Shown here piece after piece: positions 54,557-63,766 of a stretch of DNA of 64,000 bases; position 1 is the first letter of the stretch, and each line of letters begins with the position of its first letter. The position numbers and the translations under genes were made by a program. Below the pieces are notes generated by a model. It was not told where the DNA came from and ran no database searches. It saw only the letters and a program-made list of their open reading frames with translations. This DNA comes from Pseudomonas sp. IPO3778 (lineage in GTDB: Bacteria > Pseudomonadota > Gammaproteobacteria > Pseudomonadales > Pseudomonadaceae), in the NCBI RefSeq assembly GCF_013386825.1, contig NZ_JACARC010000034.1, positions 250,489 to 314,488 on the forward strand, written 5' to 3'.

Positions 54557-54785
54557 GGCAGACTCCTGAGCCCGGCTTGACGGGCGAGCGTGACAGTTAT
54601 AAGCGGCCATTATGACGAAGGAATTACAGTTGTGGTTAGCTCATCCCATGTAAGGCGACGGGCATGCGACCCGTAGTCGCATTCGTCGTTTATGTAGGAA
54701 TTGTTCACTTCGTGACACATCTCGATACTTTCATGAATGTTCACGAAGGCGTAGGCTGCGCGTTCATTTCGCCAGCACCCAAACC

Positions 54786-55424
54786 ATGCTTCAACAATTT
54801 CTGCATGACTTCGGCTACTTTGCGCTGTTCCTAGGCACCTTTTTCGAAGGCGAAACCATTCTGGTTCTCGCAGGCTTCCTGGCGTTCCGTGGATACATGG
54901 ATATCAACCTGGTGGTGGTCGTTGCCTTCTGCGGCAGCTACGCCGGCGACCAGCTGTGGTATTTCCTGGGGCGCAAGCACGGCCGCAAACTGTTGGCACG
55001 CAAGCCACGCTGGCAACTGCTGGGCGACCGAGCGCTGGAACATATCCGCAAACACCCGGACATCTGGGTGCTGAGCTTCCGGTTTGTCTACGGTTTGCGC
55101 ACGGTGATGCCCGTGGCCATTGGCCTGTCGGGCTACCCGCCGGGTCGATACCTGTTGCTGAACGGGATTGGCGCGGCCGTGTGGGCCGCTGCGCTGGGCG
55201 CTGCGGCTTACCATTTCGGCGCGGTACTGGAAGGCATGCTGGGCAGCGTCAAGAAGTATGAGCTGTGGGTGCTGGGCGCCCTGCTGGTGCTGGGCCTGGG
55301 CTTGTGGCTGCGCCGGCGCATCAAGAACGCCCGCCTGACCCGTGAAGCGTGCGCCGCTGAAAAGGTCCGCCTGGCGGCAGGCGAACCGGAAAAGACCGAG
55401 AAGCCTACGACGCCAGTCGAGTAA
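54786..55424 (+). CDS. DedA-family membrane protein
   Basis: A 212-residue integral membrane protein with about four to five helices. The GTFFEGETILVLAGFLA start, FCGSYAGDQLWYFLGRKHG and FRFVYGLRTVMPVAIG are the DedA/SNARE-associated signatures. DedA proteins are linked to proton motive force and lipid-carrier recycling (recently as undecaprenyl-phosphate flippases). A charged, proline-rich tail of about 30 residues follows. The end overlaps the convergent hydroxylase gene by 20 bp. Confidence 0.9.
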   Translation: MLQQFLHDFGYFALFLGTFFEGETILVLAGFLAFRGYMDINLVVVVAFCGSYAGDQLWYFLGRKHGRKLLARKPRWQLLGDRALEHIRKHPDIWVLSFRFVYGLRTVMPVAIGLSGYPPGRYLLLNGIGAAVWAAALGAAAYHFGAVLEGMLGSVKKYELWVLGALLVLGLGLWLRRRIKNARLTREACAAEKVRLAAGEPEKTEKPTTPVE

Positions 55425-56640
55425 GCCGGTCTCTGCAACAGTAGAGGCCGATGCCGCTGAGCAAGCTGTAACTGACCAGGCCCAGCCAGCCCAACGAGCT
55501 GGCCGGCCACAGCCCCACCAGCGGTGCCAGCCACACCAGTGGCACATTCAGCGCCAGGCGCACCAGCTCAGCCTTCAACGCCCACGGGCGATTCTCCAAA
55601 GCCACCCCCAGGGTGAACAACCCCAACGCCATCGCACTCCAGCCCAACACGAGGGCCGCGGTCGGCAAACCCTCGCCGAAATTCATCAAATAGCTGCCAA
55701 ACCCCACGTACGCGGCAAACTGCAGGGCGACGTAAATCTGTTGGCGCCCCTCCAGCGGCACCTCGAATTTACGGAACTGGCTCAAGTCCGGCTTGGCCAT
55801 CGGGTACTTCGCCGCCACATCCGCCGGGCGCCAGCCGGTGCGCATGAACCAGATGCGCAGCTTGTCCCACCGGTTTTCGGTACGCCGCGCATCACTCCAC
55901 AGCTGGGCATAAAACTGCAGGTTGGCCCACAGCGGGTTCCAACTGGCCAATGGCGTGGTCACGCCAAAGATCACCGGTTCGTTATCGTCTTCTTCCTGGA
56001 AGGAGCCAAACAGGCGGTCCCAAATAATGAACACCCCGCCGTAGTTGCGATCCATGTACAGGGCGTTCTGTGCATGGTGGGCCCGGTGATTGGACGGCGT
56101 GACGAAGAACCACTCGTACCAGCCGAGCTTGGGCACATGGCGCGTATGCACCCAGAATTGATACAGCAGGTTGAGGGACGCCACGCTGATAAACACCACC
56201 AGCGGCACGCCCAGCACGGCCAGCGGCAGGTAGAAGATCCAGCTCAGCAGGAAGCCGGTGCTGGTCTGGCGCAAGGCGGTGCTGAGGTTGTAGTCCTCGC
56301 TCTGGTGATGCACCGAGTGCGCAGCCCAGAGGATGTTGCGCTCATGGCCCATGCGGTGCAGCCAGTAGTAACAGAAGTCATAGAAGACAAAGGCAAACAC
56401 CCAGGTCCAGACGCTCTGGGCCGACAGCTCAATGATCGCCAGGTGCTTGAGGGCGAAAGCGTAGGTAAGAATGCCCACACCCTTGGTCAAGAGCCCGGTG
56501 GTGGTGGACAGCACGCCGGCGCTGAGGCTGTTGATGGCGTCGGCCACCCGGTAATTGCGTTGGCCGCGCCGGTAGTCGGCCAGCAGCTCGACCACGATCA
56601 AGGCAATGAAAAACGGTACCGCGTAAGGGACGAAGTTCAT
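55405..56640 (-). CDS. Fatty-acid/sterol hydroxylase-like membrane protein
   Basis: A 411-residue membrane protein of the di-iron hydroxylase superfamily. The eight-His pattern is clear: WLHRMGHERN, AHSVHHQSEDYN and NHRAHHAQNALY. The N-terminal two thirds hold the hydroxylase core; the C-terminal 150 residues add three or four membrane helices, including LGWLGLVSYSLLSGIGLYC. Substrate lipids are not known from sequence. ATG at 56640 is preferred to a TTG two codons upstream. The end overlaps dedA by 20 bp. Confidence 0.85.
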   Translation of the reverse strand: MNFVPYAVPFFIALIVVELLADYRRGQRNYRVADAINSLSAGVLSTTTGLLTKGVGILTYAFALKHLAIIELSAQSVWTWVFAFVFYDFCYYWLHRMGHERNILWAAHSVHHQSEDYNLSTALRQTSTGFLLSWIFYLPLAVLGVPLVVFISVASLNLLYQFWVHTRHVPKLGWYEWFFVTPSNHRAHHAQNALYMDRNYGGVFIIWDRLFGSFQEEDDNEPVIFGVTTPLASWNPLWANLQFYAQLWSDARRTENRWDKLRIWFMRTGWRPADVAAKYPMAKPDLSQFRKFEVPLEGRQQIYVALQFAAYVGFGSYLMNFGEGLPTAALVLGWSAMALGLFTLGVALENRPWALKAELVRLALNVPLVWLAPLVGLWPASSLGWLGLVSYSLLSGIGLYCCRDRLTRLAS

Positions 56641-56755
56641 GGGCAAGTCCGGTCAATTATTGTTACATCTAGAGTAGGTGTAGCGGCTGGATATCCCATT
56701 GGCAATGAGTGACAAATGAGTAGACATTTAACGCCATGAATCAGGAGAAATGCCC

Positions 56756-57421
56756 ATGAGCAAAAAGATTGCAGTGATCCTTTCCGGCTGTGGCGTGTAC
56801 GACGGCGCCGAGGTTCATGAAAGCGTGATCACCCTGCTGCGCCTGGACCAGCGCGGCGCTGAAGTGCAGTGTTTTGCGCCGGATATTGCCCAGTTGCATG
56901 TGATCAACCACCTGACGGGCGAGGAAATGCCCGAGTCGCGCAATGTGCTGGTGGAGTCGGCGCGCATTGCCCGGGGCGAGGTGAAGGACATCCAGGAGGC
57001 CAACGCCGAGGATTTCGACGCACTGATCGTGCCCGGTGGGTTTGGCTCGGCAAAAAACCTGTCGAATTTCGCGGTGGAAGGCGCCGGGTGCAGCGTCAAC
57101 CCGCAAGTGCTGGAACTGGCCGAAGCCTTTGCCGAAGCAGGCAAGCCAGTCGGGCTGATCTGCATCTCGCCGGCCCTGGCGGCGAAGATCTATGGCCCGG
57201 GCGTGACCTGCACCATCGGCAACGATGCCGACACCGCGGCCGCCATGGACAAAATGGGCGCCACCCACCAGGAATGCGCGGTCGACGACATCGTCGAAGA
57301 CAAGGCCCGCAAGCTGGTGAGCACCCCGGCCTACATGCTGGGCAAGCGCATCAGCGAGGTGGCTTCAGGCATCAACAAGCTGGTAGACCGGGTACTGGAA
57401 CTGACCCACGAGAACGATTAG
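56756..57421 (+). CDS. elbB: Isoprenoid biosynthesis glyoxalase ElbB
   Basis: A 221-residue DJ-1/PfpI-superfamily protein. The start KKIAVILSGCGVYDGAEVHE, the ALIVPGGFGSAKNLSNFA loop and the nucleophile-elbow cysteine region PVGLICISPALAAK are diagnostic of ElbB. In E. coli it was found through a lycopene phenotype and has weak glyoxalase III activity. The start ATG at 56756 has AGGAG at ideal spacing; the ATG six bases earlier is too close to it. It is convergent with the UPF0178 gene, with a 4-bp overlap. Confidence 0.92.
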   Translation: MSKKIAVILSGCGVYDGAEVHESVITLLRLDQRGAEVQCFAPDIAQLHVINHLTGEEMPESRNVLVESARIARGEVKDIQEANAEDFDALIVPGGFGSAKNLSNFAVEGAGCSVNPQVLELAEAFAEAGKPVGLICISPALAAKIYGPGVTCTIGNDADTAAAMDKMGATHQECAVDDIVEDKARKLVSTPAYMLGKRISEVASGINKLVDRVLELTHEND

Positions 57422-57870
57422 GCCTTCATCAGCCGGGTCAGAATCCGATCCAGTGAGTTGGCAAACGCCTGCTTCTCCTTGTCCCCATGGGGCGGCGGGC
57501 CGCCGCCCATCTGGCCTTGCTCACGCAGATCGGTGAACAGGTTACGCACCGCCAGCCGTTCGCTCATGTTCTGCGGGCTGAACTCCTTGCCTCGCGGGTC
57601 CAGCGCCGCCACGCCGTTCTTCACCAAACGGTCGGCCAGGGGCACATCGCTGCAGATCACCAATTCGCCAGGCACCGCGTGTTCCACCAGGTAGTCATCG
57701 GCCGCGTCCGGGCCGCTGGGCACCACGATCAGCTTCACACACGAGAAGCTCGGCTTGATCTGGCTCTGGCCGGCCACCAGCACCACTTCGAACTGGCGCT
57801 TGAGGGCGAACTTCACCACTTGGTCCTTGGCCGCCCGCGGGCAGGCGTCGGCATCGATCCACACGCGCAT
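57418..57870 (-). CDS. YaiI/YqxD-family (UPF0178) protein
   Basis: A 150-residue protein of the PIN-like/UPF0178 family. It begins MRVWIDADACPRAAKDQV with the conserved Asp pair; DAADDYLVEHAVPGELVICSDVPLA holds the further acidic residues of the predicted metal site. The C-terminal segment includes GQMGGGPPPHGDKEKQAF. The function is unproved, but nuclease-like folding is suspected. It lies 2 bp downstream of the FTR1 gene stop on the same strand, so it may be co-transcribed with it. Confidence 0.9.
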   Translation of the reverse strand: MRVWIDADACPRAAKDQVVKFALKRQFEVVLVAGQSQIKPSFSCVKLIVVPSGPDAADDYLVEHAVPGELVICSDVPLADRLVKNGVAALDPRGKEFSPQNMSERLAVRNLFTDLREQGQMGGGPPPHGDKEKQAFANSLDRILTRLMKA

Positions 57871-57872
57871 GG

Positions 57873-59771
57873 CTAGGCCACCACGCGGCGTTTTTCAGCC
57901 AGCCGGCTGCGGCCGTACAGCACCACAATCGCCAGGATAGCCACGGCTTGGGCGCTCAACGAATACGCGTCGGCGTGGATGCCCAGCCAATCGAAGTCAA
58001 AGAACGCCACGGGCCGGGTGCCGAAGATCCCGGCTTCCTGCAACGCCTTGACGCCATGCCCGGCGAACACCACCGACAGCGCGCACAGCAGCGCGGCGTT
58101 GATGCCGAAGAACAGCGCCAGCGGCAGTTTTGCCGAGCCCCGCAGAATTACCCAGGCCAGGCCTACCAACAGCACCAGCGCCGTGGCGCCGCCGGCCAAT
58201 ACCGCGTTGTGCCCGGCAGGGCCAGCCTGGAGCCACAGGGTTTCGTAGAACAGGATCACTTCGAACAGCTCGCGGTACACCGAGAAGAACGCCAGCATGG
58301 CAAAGCCGAAACGCCCGCCACCGCCCACCAGGCTGCTCTTGATGTAGTCCTGCCAGGCCGCCGCGTGGCGCCGGTCGTGCATCCACACCCCGAGCCACAG
58401 CACCATGACGCTGGCAAACAGCGCCGTGCAACCTTCCAGCAGCTCGCGCTGGGCGCCGCTGACGTCAATCACATACGCCGCCAGGGCCCAGGTCGCCAGC
58501 CCGGCCAGCAGCGCCAGGCCCCAACCGACGTTCACGCTGCGCACCGCCGATTGCTGGCCGGTGTTACGCAGGAAGGCGAGGATCGCCGCCAGCACCAGAA
58601 TCGCTTCCAGGCCTTCGCGCAGCAGGATCAGCAAACCGGAGATATAGCTCAGGGACCAACTCAGGCCATCGCTGCCCAGCAGGCCGGCGGATTCGGTGAG
58701 TTTGCCCTTGGCCACGTCCAGGCGCTGCTGCACTTGCTCGATCGGCAAGCCGTCCTGCAACGACTGCCGGTAGGCCATCAGGGCCTTTTCGGTGTCCTTG
58801 CGTACGTTGGCGTCGACGTTGTCGAGGGAGCTTTCAACCAGCTCAAACCCTTCCAGATAAGCCGCTACCGAGAGGTCGTAGGCCTGCTCATGCTCGCCAT
58901 TACGGAAAGCAGCAAGGCTTTTGTCCAGGGTGGCAGCGGTGTAATCGAGTAGCTGCGCCGGGCCACGCTTGACCTGCGGCGGTTGGGCGCGCTGGGCACG
59001 AAAGGTGGCAACGGCGTCCGGGCCTTCGGCGGCCAGCACTTCATTGGGGGTCTGGCGCGCGAGGTCGGCGAGGTTGAAGGACTTTTCGCTTTTCGCTGTA
59101 GCCGGGTCAGCGGTGAAGCCGGCGATGTAGGTAGCCAGGTCCCAGCGCTGACGGTCGTCCAGTTGATCGGCGAAAGACGGCATGTCGGTGCCTTCCACAC
59201 CCAGCCCAAGGGTGTTGTAGATCGCATAGAGGCTTAAACGGTCGAGGCGCGCAGCATCCCGCAGGTTGGCGGGCGGCGGGGTCATACCGACGCCTGCGGG
59301 GCCATCGCCGGCGCCGGCGGCACCGTGGCACACCGAGCAGTTCTGGGCGTAAAGCGGTGCGCCACGCGTCGGGTCTGGAGTTATGGCCGGGGCCTGGCTG
59401 ACTTCATACGCCACCGCCAGCTTGGCGCCCAATTGCCGGGCCTGGCGGGCAACCGCCGCGCCATCCTGATGGGTGGTGACGGCTGCCAGCAGCTCATCCA
59501 CGCCCTTGATCAGCTCAGCGCGCTCGGGCTTTTCCGGCAATTGAGCCACCAAACCCTGCAAAACCCCGAGAAACTCCACCTGTTCGCGGTATTCAGAATC
59601 ATCGATGACCTTGCCTGCCTCCACCGTCGGCGGGTAGTCCGCGCCGATGTAATCCAGTAAATGCAGGGCCTGGGGTGCGCCCTCGGCAGTGGCGGCCAGC
59701 AGGTTGAAGCTGCACGACATGATTGCCGGCAACACCAGCCAGGCCAGAAAACGGGAGGGGGAAATCATCAA
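57873..59771 (-). CDS. Cytochrome c-FTR1 fusion iron permease
   Basis: A 632-residue protein with a signal peptide, a periplasmic region with one heme c site CSVCH (Cys145, Cys148, His149; the Met ligand may be in TDMPSFADQL) and a C-terminal membrane half of about seven helices with the iron motif REGLE (385-389) and a second acidic YRELFEVI motif. FTR1-type permeases move iron linked to ferroxidation; the fused cytochrome may accept the electron. The paired ATGs at 59771 and 59768 cannot be told apart. The UPF0178 gene follows. Confidence 0.9.
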   Translation of the reverse strand: MMISPSRFLAWLVLPAIMSCSFNLLAATAEGAPQALHLLDYIGADYPPTVEAGKVIDDSEYREQVEFLGVLQGLVAQLPEKPERAELIKGVDELLAAVTTHQDGAAVARQARQLGAKLAVAYEVSQAPAITPDPTRGAPLYAQNCSVCHGAAGAGDGPAGVGMTPPPANLRDAARLDRLSLYAIYNTLGLGVEGTDMPSFADQLDDRQRWDLATYIAGFTADPATAKSEKSFNLADLARQTPNEVLAAEGPDAVATFRAQRAQPPQVKRGPAQLLDYTAATLDKSLAAFRNGEHEQAYDLSVAAYLEGFELVESSLDNVDANVRKDTEKALMAYRQSLQDGLPIEQVQQRLDVAKGKLTESAGLLGSDGLSWSLSYISGLLILLREGLEAILVLAAILAFLRNTGQQSAVRSVNVGWGLALLAGLATWALAAYVIDVSGAQRELLEGCTALFASVMVLWLGVWMHDRRHAAAWQDYIKSSLVGGGGRFGFAMLAFFSVYRELFEVILFYETLWLQAGPAGHNAVLAGGATALVLLVGLAWVILRGSAKLPLALFFGINAALLCALSVVFAGHGVKALQEAGIFGTRPVAFFDFDWLGIHADAYSLSAQAVAILAIVVLYGRSRLAEKRRVVA

Positions 59772-59896
59772 TGAATCTCAAAGGTAAACAAGAAGTAACA
59801 TATTGTTTAACGTTAAGACGTTTGACTCAAGGCGTTAGTGACTGGGCGGGGGCAATACCGGGAGATTTTGGATAAGGGGCCAGGCAACACCAAACA

Positions 59897-59930
59897 AACT
59901 GTGGGAGTTGGCTTGCCTGCTCCCACAGTT
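59897..59930. repeat. REP-like palindrome / terminator after the LysE-family gene
   Basis: AACTGTGGGAG and CTCCCACAGTT form an 11-bp stem with a 12-base loop resembling a solo REP of the GTGGGAG type. It lies 19 bp after the LysE-type gene stop and probably also ends its transcript. Confidence 0.7.
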
Positions 59931-59948
59931 TTGATCCGGTTTCGTCAG

Positions 59949-60581
59949 TTACGCCGTCGCGCGATGCAGGCTGGCCAGGAAGCCGGCGGCGCCGACGAAC
60001 AACCCGGCAAACGTACGGTTCATGCGCTTCTGCTGCTTGGGTGTGCGCAACAGGCGCAACACTTTCGAGGCCAGCCCGGTGTAGCCGGCCATCACGATCA
60101 TGTCCACGCAGATCATGGTCGCGCCCAGGATCAGGTATTGGTTCAGCAACGGCGCCTGCGGGTTCACGAACTGCGGCAGCACCGCCAGCATGAACACCAG
60201 GGCCTTGGGGTTACTGGCGTTGACCAGGAACCCACGGAACATCATCGCCATCGGCTTGCCGATCGGGCGAATCGCCGCGTCATCGCTAAGGTCGGTAGGC
60301 AGCGCGCGCCATTGCTTGATGGCCAGGTACACCAAGTACGCCACGCCAAACCATTTGATCGCGTAGAAAGCGGCCGAGGAAGCCGCGAGAATTGCGCCCA
60401 GGCCTCCGGCAACTACGGCGATTTGCATCGCCAGGCCCAGTTGCAGGCCCAGGGCATTCCAGTAGCCGCGCAGGAAACCGTATTGCAGGCCGCTGGACAT
60501 CGACGCAATGGCGCCGGCGCCAGGAGAGAGACTGATGACCCAACTGGCCAGGAAAAAGGCCAGCCATGTGTCGAGTGCCAT
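59949..60581 (-). CDS. LysE/RhtB-family amino-acid exporter
   Basis: A 210-residue inner-membrane exporter with six helices. The N-terminal LAFFLASWVISLSPGAGAIASMSSGLQYG contains the SPGAG motif of the RhtB family, and KALVFMLAVLPQFV is the typical second signature. It may export homoserine, threonine or related amino acids; the substrate cannot be told. The ATG at 60581 with GAGG is preferred to a GTG two codons upstream. Confidence 0.9.
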   Translation of the reverse strand: MALDTWLAFFLASWVISLSPGAGAIASMSSGLQYGFLRGYWNALGLQLGLAMQIAVVAGGLGAILAASSAAFYAIKWFGVAYLVYLAIKQWRALPTDLSDDAAIRPIGKPMAMMFRGFLVNASNPKALVFMLAVLPQFVNPQAPLLNQYLILGATMICVDMIVMAGYTGLASKVLRLLRTPKQQKRMNRTFAGLFVGAAGFLASLHRATA

Positions 60582-60666
60582 ACACACCTCAGAGCTGAGT
60601 TTGTTGAACTTTCTAAACTAACGCTGCTGCCCGAGAAATGGCTACAAAAATTTTGGTCTGGGCCTT

Positions 60667-60778
60667 TGTGGCGAGGGAGCTTGCTCCCGTTGGGTTGCGT
60701 AGCGGCCCCAAAAAAACGGGAGCGCTACGCACTCCAACGGGAGCAAGCTCCCTCGCCACAGCAAGCTCCCTCGCCACA
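60667..60778. repeat. REP doublet with an 18-bp tandem duplication at its right end
   Basis: Inverted TGTGGCGAGGGAGCTTGCTCCCG arms lie after the MscS gene. The right end GCAAGCTCCCTCGCCACA is present twice in tandem without a gap (60743-60760 and 60761-60778), so it has been duplicated by slippage or recombination. Confidence 0.92.
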
Positions 60779-60780
60779 GG

Positions 60781-61344
60781 TCAAGGCAGCACATCGCTGC
60801 CGCGCCAACGGCGTACCGAGCGCTGGAAAAACAGACTGTTGGGCACTTGCACCATGACGCTGCCCGTCCCGGCCTCTTCCACTTCGATCAGTGTGGTGTA
60901 GAGCAGGTTGATCGCCACCACCCGACCTTTGACGCCAGGCTTGTCGACGGTATCAACCAACTCCACCACATCGCCCAGGCGGAACGGTCCGACGGTGAAA
61001 ATCAGAATGGCGCACAGCAGGTTGGACAGCACCGACCACATGGCGAAAAACGCCACCGCCGCCACCGCCACAAAGCCCGACAACGCCGTCCACAGCACCG
61101 TGGCAGAAACGCCCAGGCGCTCCAGCACAAAGATCAGCGCACTGCCCATGATCAGCCAGCGCAGGCCACCGCGCAGGGGCATCAGCAACTGCGGCGGGAA
61201 CGGGTAACGCTCCCCCAGACGGTTCAGGCATTTGGCGACAAAACGCTGGGCGAAGTAACCGGCCAGCAGGATCAGCAGAATCTGCAGGGCCACCCAGATC
61301 GGCGCGATCCATTGGGCCGGCAGCGGCAGTTGCAGCGCGTCCAT
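60781..61344 (-). CDS. Small-conductance mechanosensitive channel (MscS family)
   Basis: A 187-residue MscS-type channel with three helices (about 17-35, 62-78 and 86-115). The pore helix region SGFVAVAAVAFFAMWSVLSNLL and the beta domain GPFRLGDVVELV and GVKGRVVAINLLYTTL are typical. It is shorter than E. coli MscS at the C-terminus (ends shortly after the beta domain with VPNSLFFQRSVRR). It overlaps the ABC-F gene by 1 bp (TGATG), so it is co-translated. Confidence 0.92.
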   Translation of the reverse strand: MDALQLPLPAQWIAPIWVALQILLILLAGYFAQRFVAKCLNRLGERYPFPPQLLMPLRGGLRWLIMGSALIFVLERLGVSATVLWTALSGFVAVAAVAFFAMWSVLSNLLCAILIFTVGPFRLGDVVELVDTVDKPGVKGRVVAINLLYTTLIEVEEAGTGSVMVQVPNSLFFQRSVRRWRGSDVLP

Positions 61345-63254
61345 CAGGACAGCGCCTCCAACTCCGCTTGCAAGGATTCCAGCAATTCGAGGGCTTCCAT
61401 CCAGGTCTCCTCCAACTGCGCTTCACGCACCTTGAGCTTGGCCTGTTCGGCCAGCAGGTCGCGCAATTCATCCTTGCGGGCCGGCTCGTACACGGCGCTG
61501 TCGCCGAGGCTGGTTTCGATCTTGGCCAGCTTCTCGTGGATTTTGCCCAGCTCGGCTTCCAGCTTGTCGGCCTCACGCTTGTGCGGGGCCAGTTGCTGGC
61601 GCAACGCAGCCGCGGCCTGGCGCTGGGCTTTCTTGTCGGTCTTGTCCGGGTTGACCGGCGTATTGCTGACCGGCGCGTTGCGCAGGCGGTAGTCCGACAG
61701 CCAGCGTGCGTAGTCTTCCAGGTCGCCGTCGAATTCCTCGACCTTGCCGTCAGCTACCAGCAGGAAGTTATCCGTGGTGCTCTTGAGCAAGTGACGATCG
61801 TGAGACACCACCAACACCGCGCCGCTGAATTCCTGCAGGGCCATGGTCAGCGCCAGGCGCATTTCCAGGTCGAGGTGGTTGGTGGGTTCGTCGAGCAGCA
61901 ATAGGTTTGGCCGGTCCCAGGCGATCAGCGCCAGGGCCAGGCGAGCCTTTTCACCCCCGGAGAAGTTCAGCACCGGCTCGTCGATGCGCGCGCCACGGAA
62001 GTCGAAACCACCGAGGAAGTCTCGCAGGGTTTGTTCGCGTTCGGTCGGCGCCAGGCGCTGCAGGTGCAGCAACGGGCTGGCCTTGGCGTCGAGGGAGTCC
62101 AGCTGATGCTGGGCGAAGTAGCCCACAACCAGGTTCTCACCGCGCACCAAGCGACCGGCCAAAGGCTGCAATTCGCCCGAGAGGTTTTTGATCAGGGTCG
62201 ACTTGCCCGCGCCATTGGGGCCCAGCAGGCCGATTCGTGCGCCGGGGGTGAGCTGCAACTTGACCTTCTCAAGGATGGTCTTGTCGCCATAGCCCAGGCG
62301 GGCGTCGGACAGGTCGAGCAGCGGGCTGGAGATTTTCACCGACTCGCGGAACACAAAGTCGAACGGTGAATCGACGTGGGCCGCCGACAGTTCTTCCATG
62401 CGCTCCAGCGCCTTGATCCGGCTCTGGGCCTGACGGGCCTTGGTGGCCTGGGCCTTGAACCGGGCGATGTAGCTTTCCATGTGCGCCCGTTGCGCCTGTT
62501 GCTTCTCGTAGGCTTGCTGTTGCTGGGCCATACGCTCGGCGCGCGCACGCTCGAAGGCGCTGTAGCCACCGCGGTACAGGGTGATTTTCTTCTGGTCGAC
62601 GTGGGCAATGTTGTCGACCACGGCGTCGAGGAAATCCCGGTCGTGGGAAATCAGCAGCAAGGTGCCCGGGTAGCTTTTCAGGAAGTCTTCCAGCCACAGG
62701 ATCGCATCGAGGTCCAGGTGGTTGGTCGGCTCATCGAGCAGCAACAGGTCCGAGGGGCACATCAGTGCCTGGGCCAGGTTCAGGCGCATGCGCCAGCCGC
62801 CGGAGAAGTCGGCGACCGGGCGGTCCATCTGTTCGTTGGTAAAGCCCAGGCCGGCGAGCATCTTGCGGGCGCGGGCGTCGGCGGTGTAGCCGTCGGCACT
62901 GTCCAGCTCCGAGTGCAGGCGGGCCTGTGCGGCGCCGTCCTGGGCTTTCTCGGCCTCGGCGAGGTCGTGTTGCACCTGGCGCAGGCGCAGGTCGCCATCG
63001 AGCACGTAGTCGATCGCAATGCGGTCCAGGGTGTCGATCTCCTGGCGCATGTGGGCGATGCGCCAGTCGGCCGGCAGCAGACAATTCCCGGAGTCGGGCG
63101 TCAGCTCACCCAGCAGCAAGGCGAACAGCGTGGATTTGCCGGCGCCGTTGGCACCGATCAGGCCGGCTTTGTGACCGGCGTGCAGGGTCAGCTCGGCGTC
63201 TTCGAGAAGACGTTGCGGGCCACGCTGTAATGTTAGGCTTTGAAGTCGGATCAT
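61344..63254 (-). CDS. ABC-F ATPase (YheS-like)
   Basis: A 636-residue cytosolic protein with two ATPase domains. Walker A loops are GANGAGKST near residue 34 and GPNGAGKST near 342; signatures are DFSGGWRMRLNLAQAL and NFSGGEKARLALAL; Walker B segments are LLLLDEPTNHLDLD and LLLLDEPTNHLDLE. A charged linker of about 80 residues and a C-terminal coiled coil (about 545-635) are typical of YheS. ABC-F proteins act on the ribosome exit or P site to relieve stalls. The MscS gene follows in the same operon. Confidence 0.94.
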   Translation of the reverse strand: MIRLQSLTLQRGPQRLLEDAELTLHAGHKAGLIGANGAGKSTLFALLLGELTPDSGNCLLPADWRIAHMRQEIDTLDRIAIDYVLDGDLRLRQVQHDLAEAEKAQDGAAQARLHSELDSADGYTADARARKMLAGLGFTNEQMDRPVADFSGGWRMRLNLAQALMCPSDLLLLDEPTNHLDLDAILWLEDFLKSYPGTLLLISHDRDFLDAVVDNIAHVDQKKITLYRGGYSAFERARAERMAQQQQAYEKQQAQRAHMESYIARFKAQATKARQAQSRIKALERMEELSAAHVDSPFDFVFRESVKISSPLLDLSDARLGYGDKTILEKVKLQLTPGARIGLLGPNGAGKSTLIKNLSGELQPLAGRLVRGENLVVGYFAQHQLDSLDAKASPLLHLQRLAPTEREQTLRDFLGGFDFRGARIDEPVLNFSGGEKARLALALIAWDRPNLLLLDEPTNHLDLEMRLALTMALQEFSGAVLVVSHDRHLLKSTTDNFLLVADGKVEEFDGDLEDYARWLSDYRLRNAPVSNTPVNPDKTDKKAQRQAAAALRQQLAPHKREADKLEAELGKIHEKLAKIETSLGDSAVYEPARKDELRDLLAEQAKLKVREAQLEETWMEALELLESLQAELEALS

Positions 63255-63304
63255 AATGGCGGCGGAGTCTACCAGCTTCGTTGGCCGCTGGCTTGGGTGT
63301 GAAT

Positions 63305-63766
63305 ATGTGCGCTGACCTGTGGAGCTTTGCCCTTTCGACTTACGCCCGCCCGGGTGCCGAGGACGCTTGCCTGCGCTTGCAAGCCCAAGGGGCTGATGTG
63401 TGCATGGTGTTGTGCGGGTTGTGGCTGGAGCGACGGGGAGTGGCGCCGGAACCGACGCGTTTGCAGGCACTGCGGCAGATCGCCGGGCCGTGGCAGGCCG
63501 ATGTGGTCGCGCCGCTGCGGCACGTACGCACGCAATGGAGGGCCATGGCGCAGCACGATGCTGAGCTGGGCGCGTTACGGGAGCGGGTCAAGGCACTGGA
63601 GCTGGAAGCCGAACGGCTGCTGTTATCGCGATTGGAAGGCGTGGCGCAGCATTGGCCGATGGCCGAGGTGAACGATCAAGCATGGCTTGAAGGACTGACG
63701 GCCGGAGCCGCCAACCTTGACCACGACGCGCTGCATCAGCTGCGCGCCGCGGTCACCGGCACTTAG
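63305..63766 (+). CDS. TIGR02444-type protein
   Basis: A 153-residue soluble protein rich in Ala, Leu, Arg and Trp, beginning MCADLWSFALSTYARPGAEDACLRLQ, which I recognise as the TIGR02444 family found next to the ABC-F gene in Pseudomonas. A mid-protein LRHVRTQWRAMAQH and a coiled coil (about 85-115) are visible. No function is known. It is divergent from yheS and convergent with algP, overlapping its stop by a few bases. Confidence 0.8.
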   Translation: MCADLWSFALSTYARPGAEDACLRLQAQGADVCMVLCGLWLERRGVAPEPTRLQALRQIAGPWQADVVAPLRHVRTQWRAMAQHDAELGALRERVKALELEAERLLLSRLEGVAQHWPMAEVNDQAWLEGLTAGAANLDHDALHQLRAAVTGT

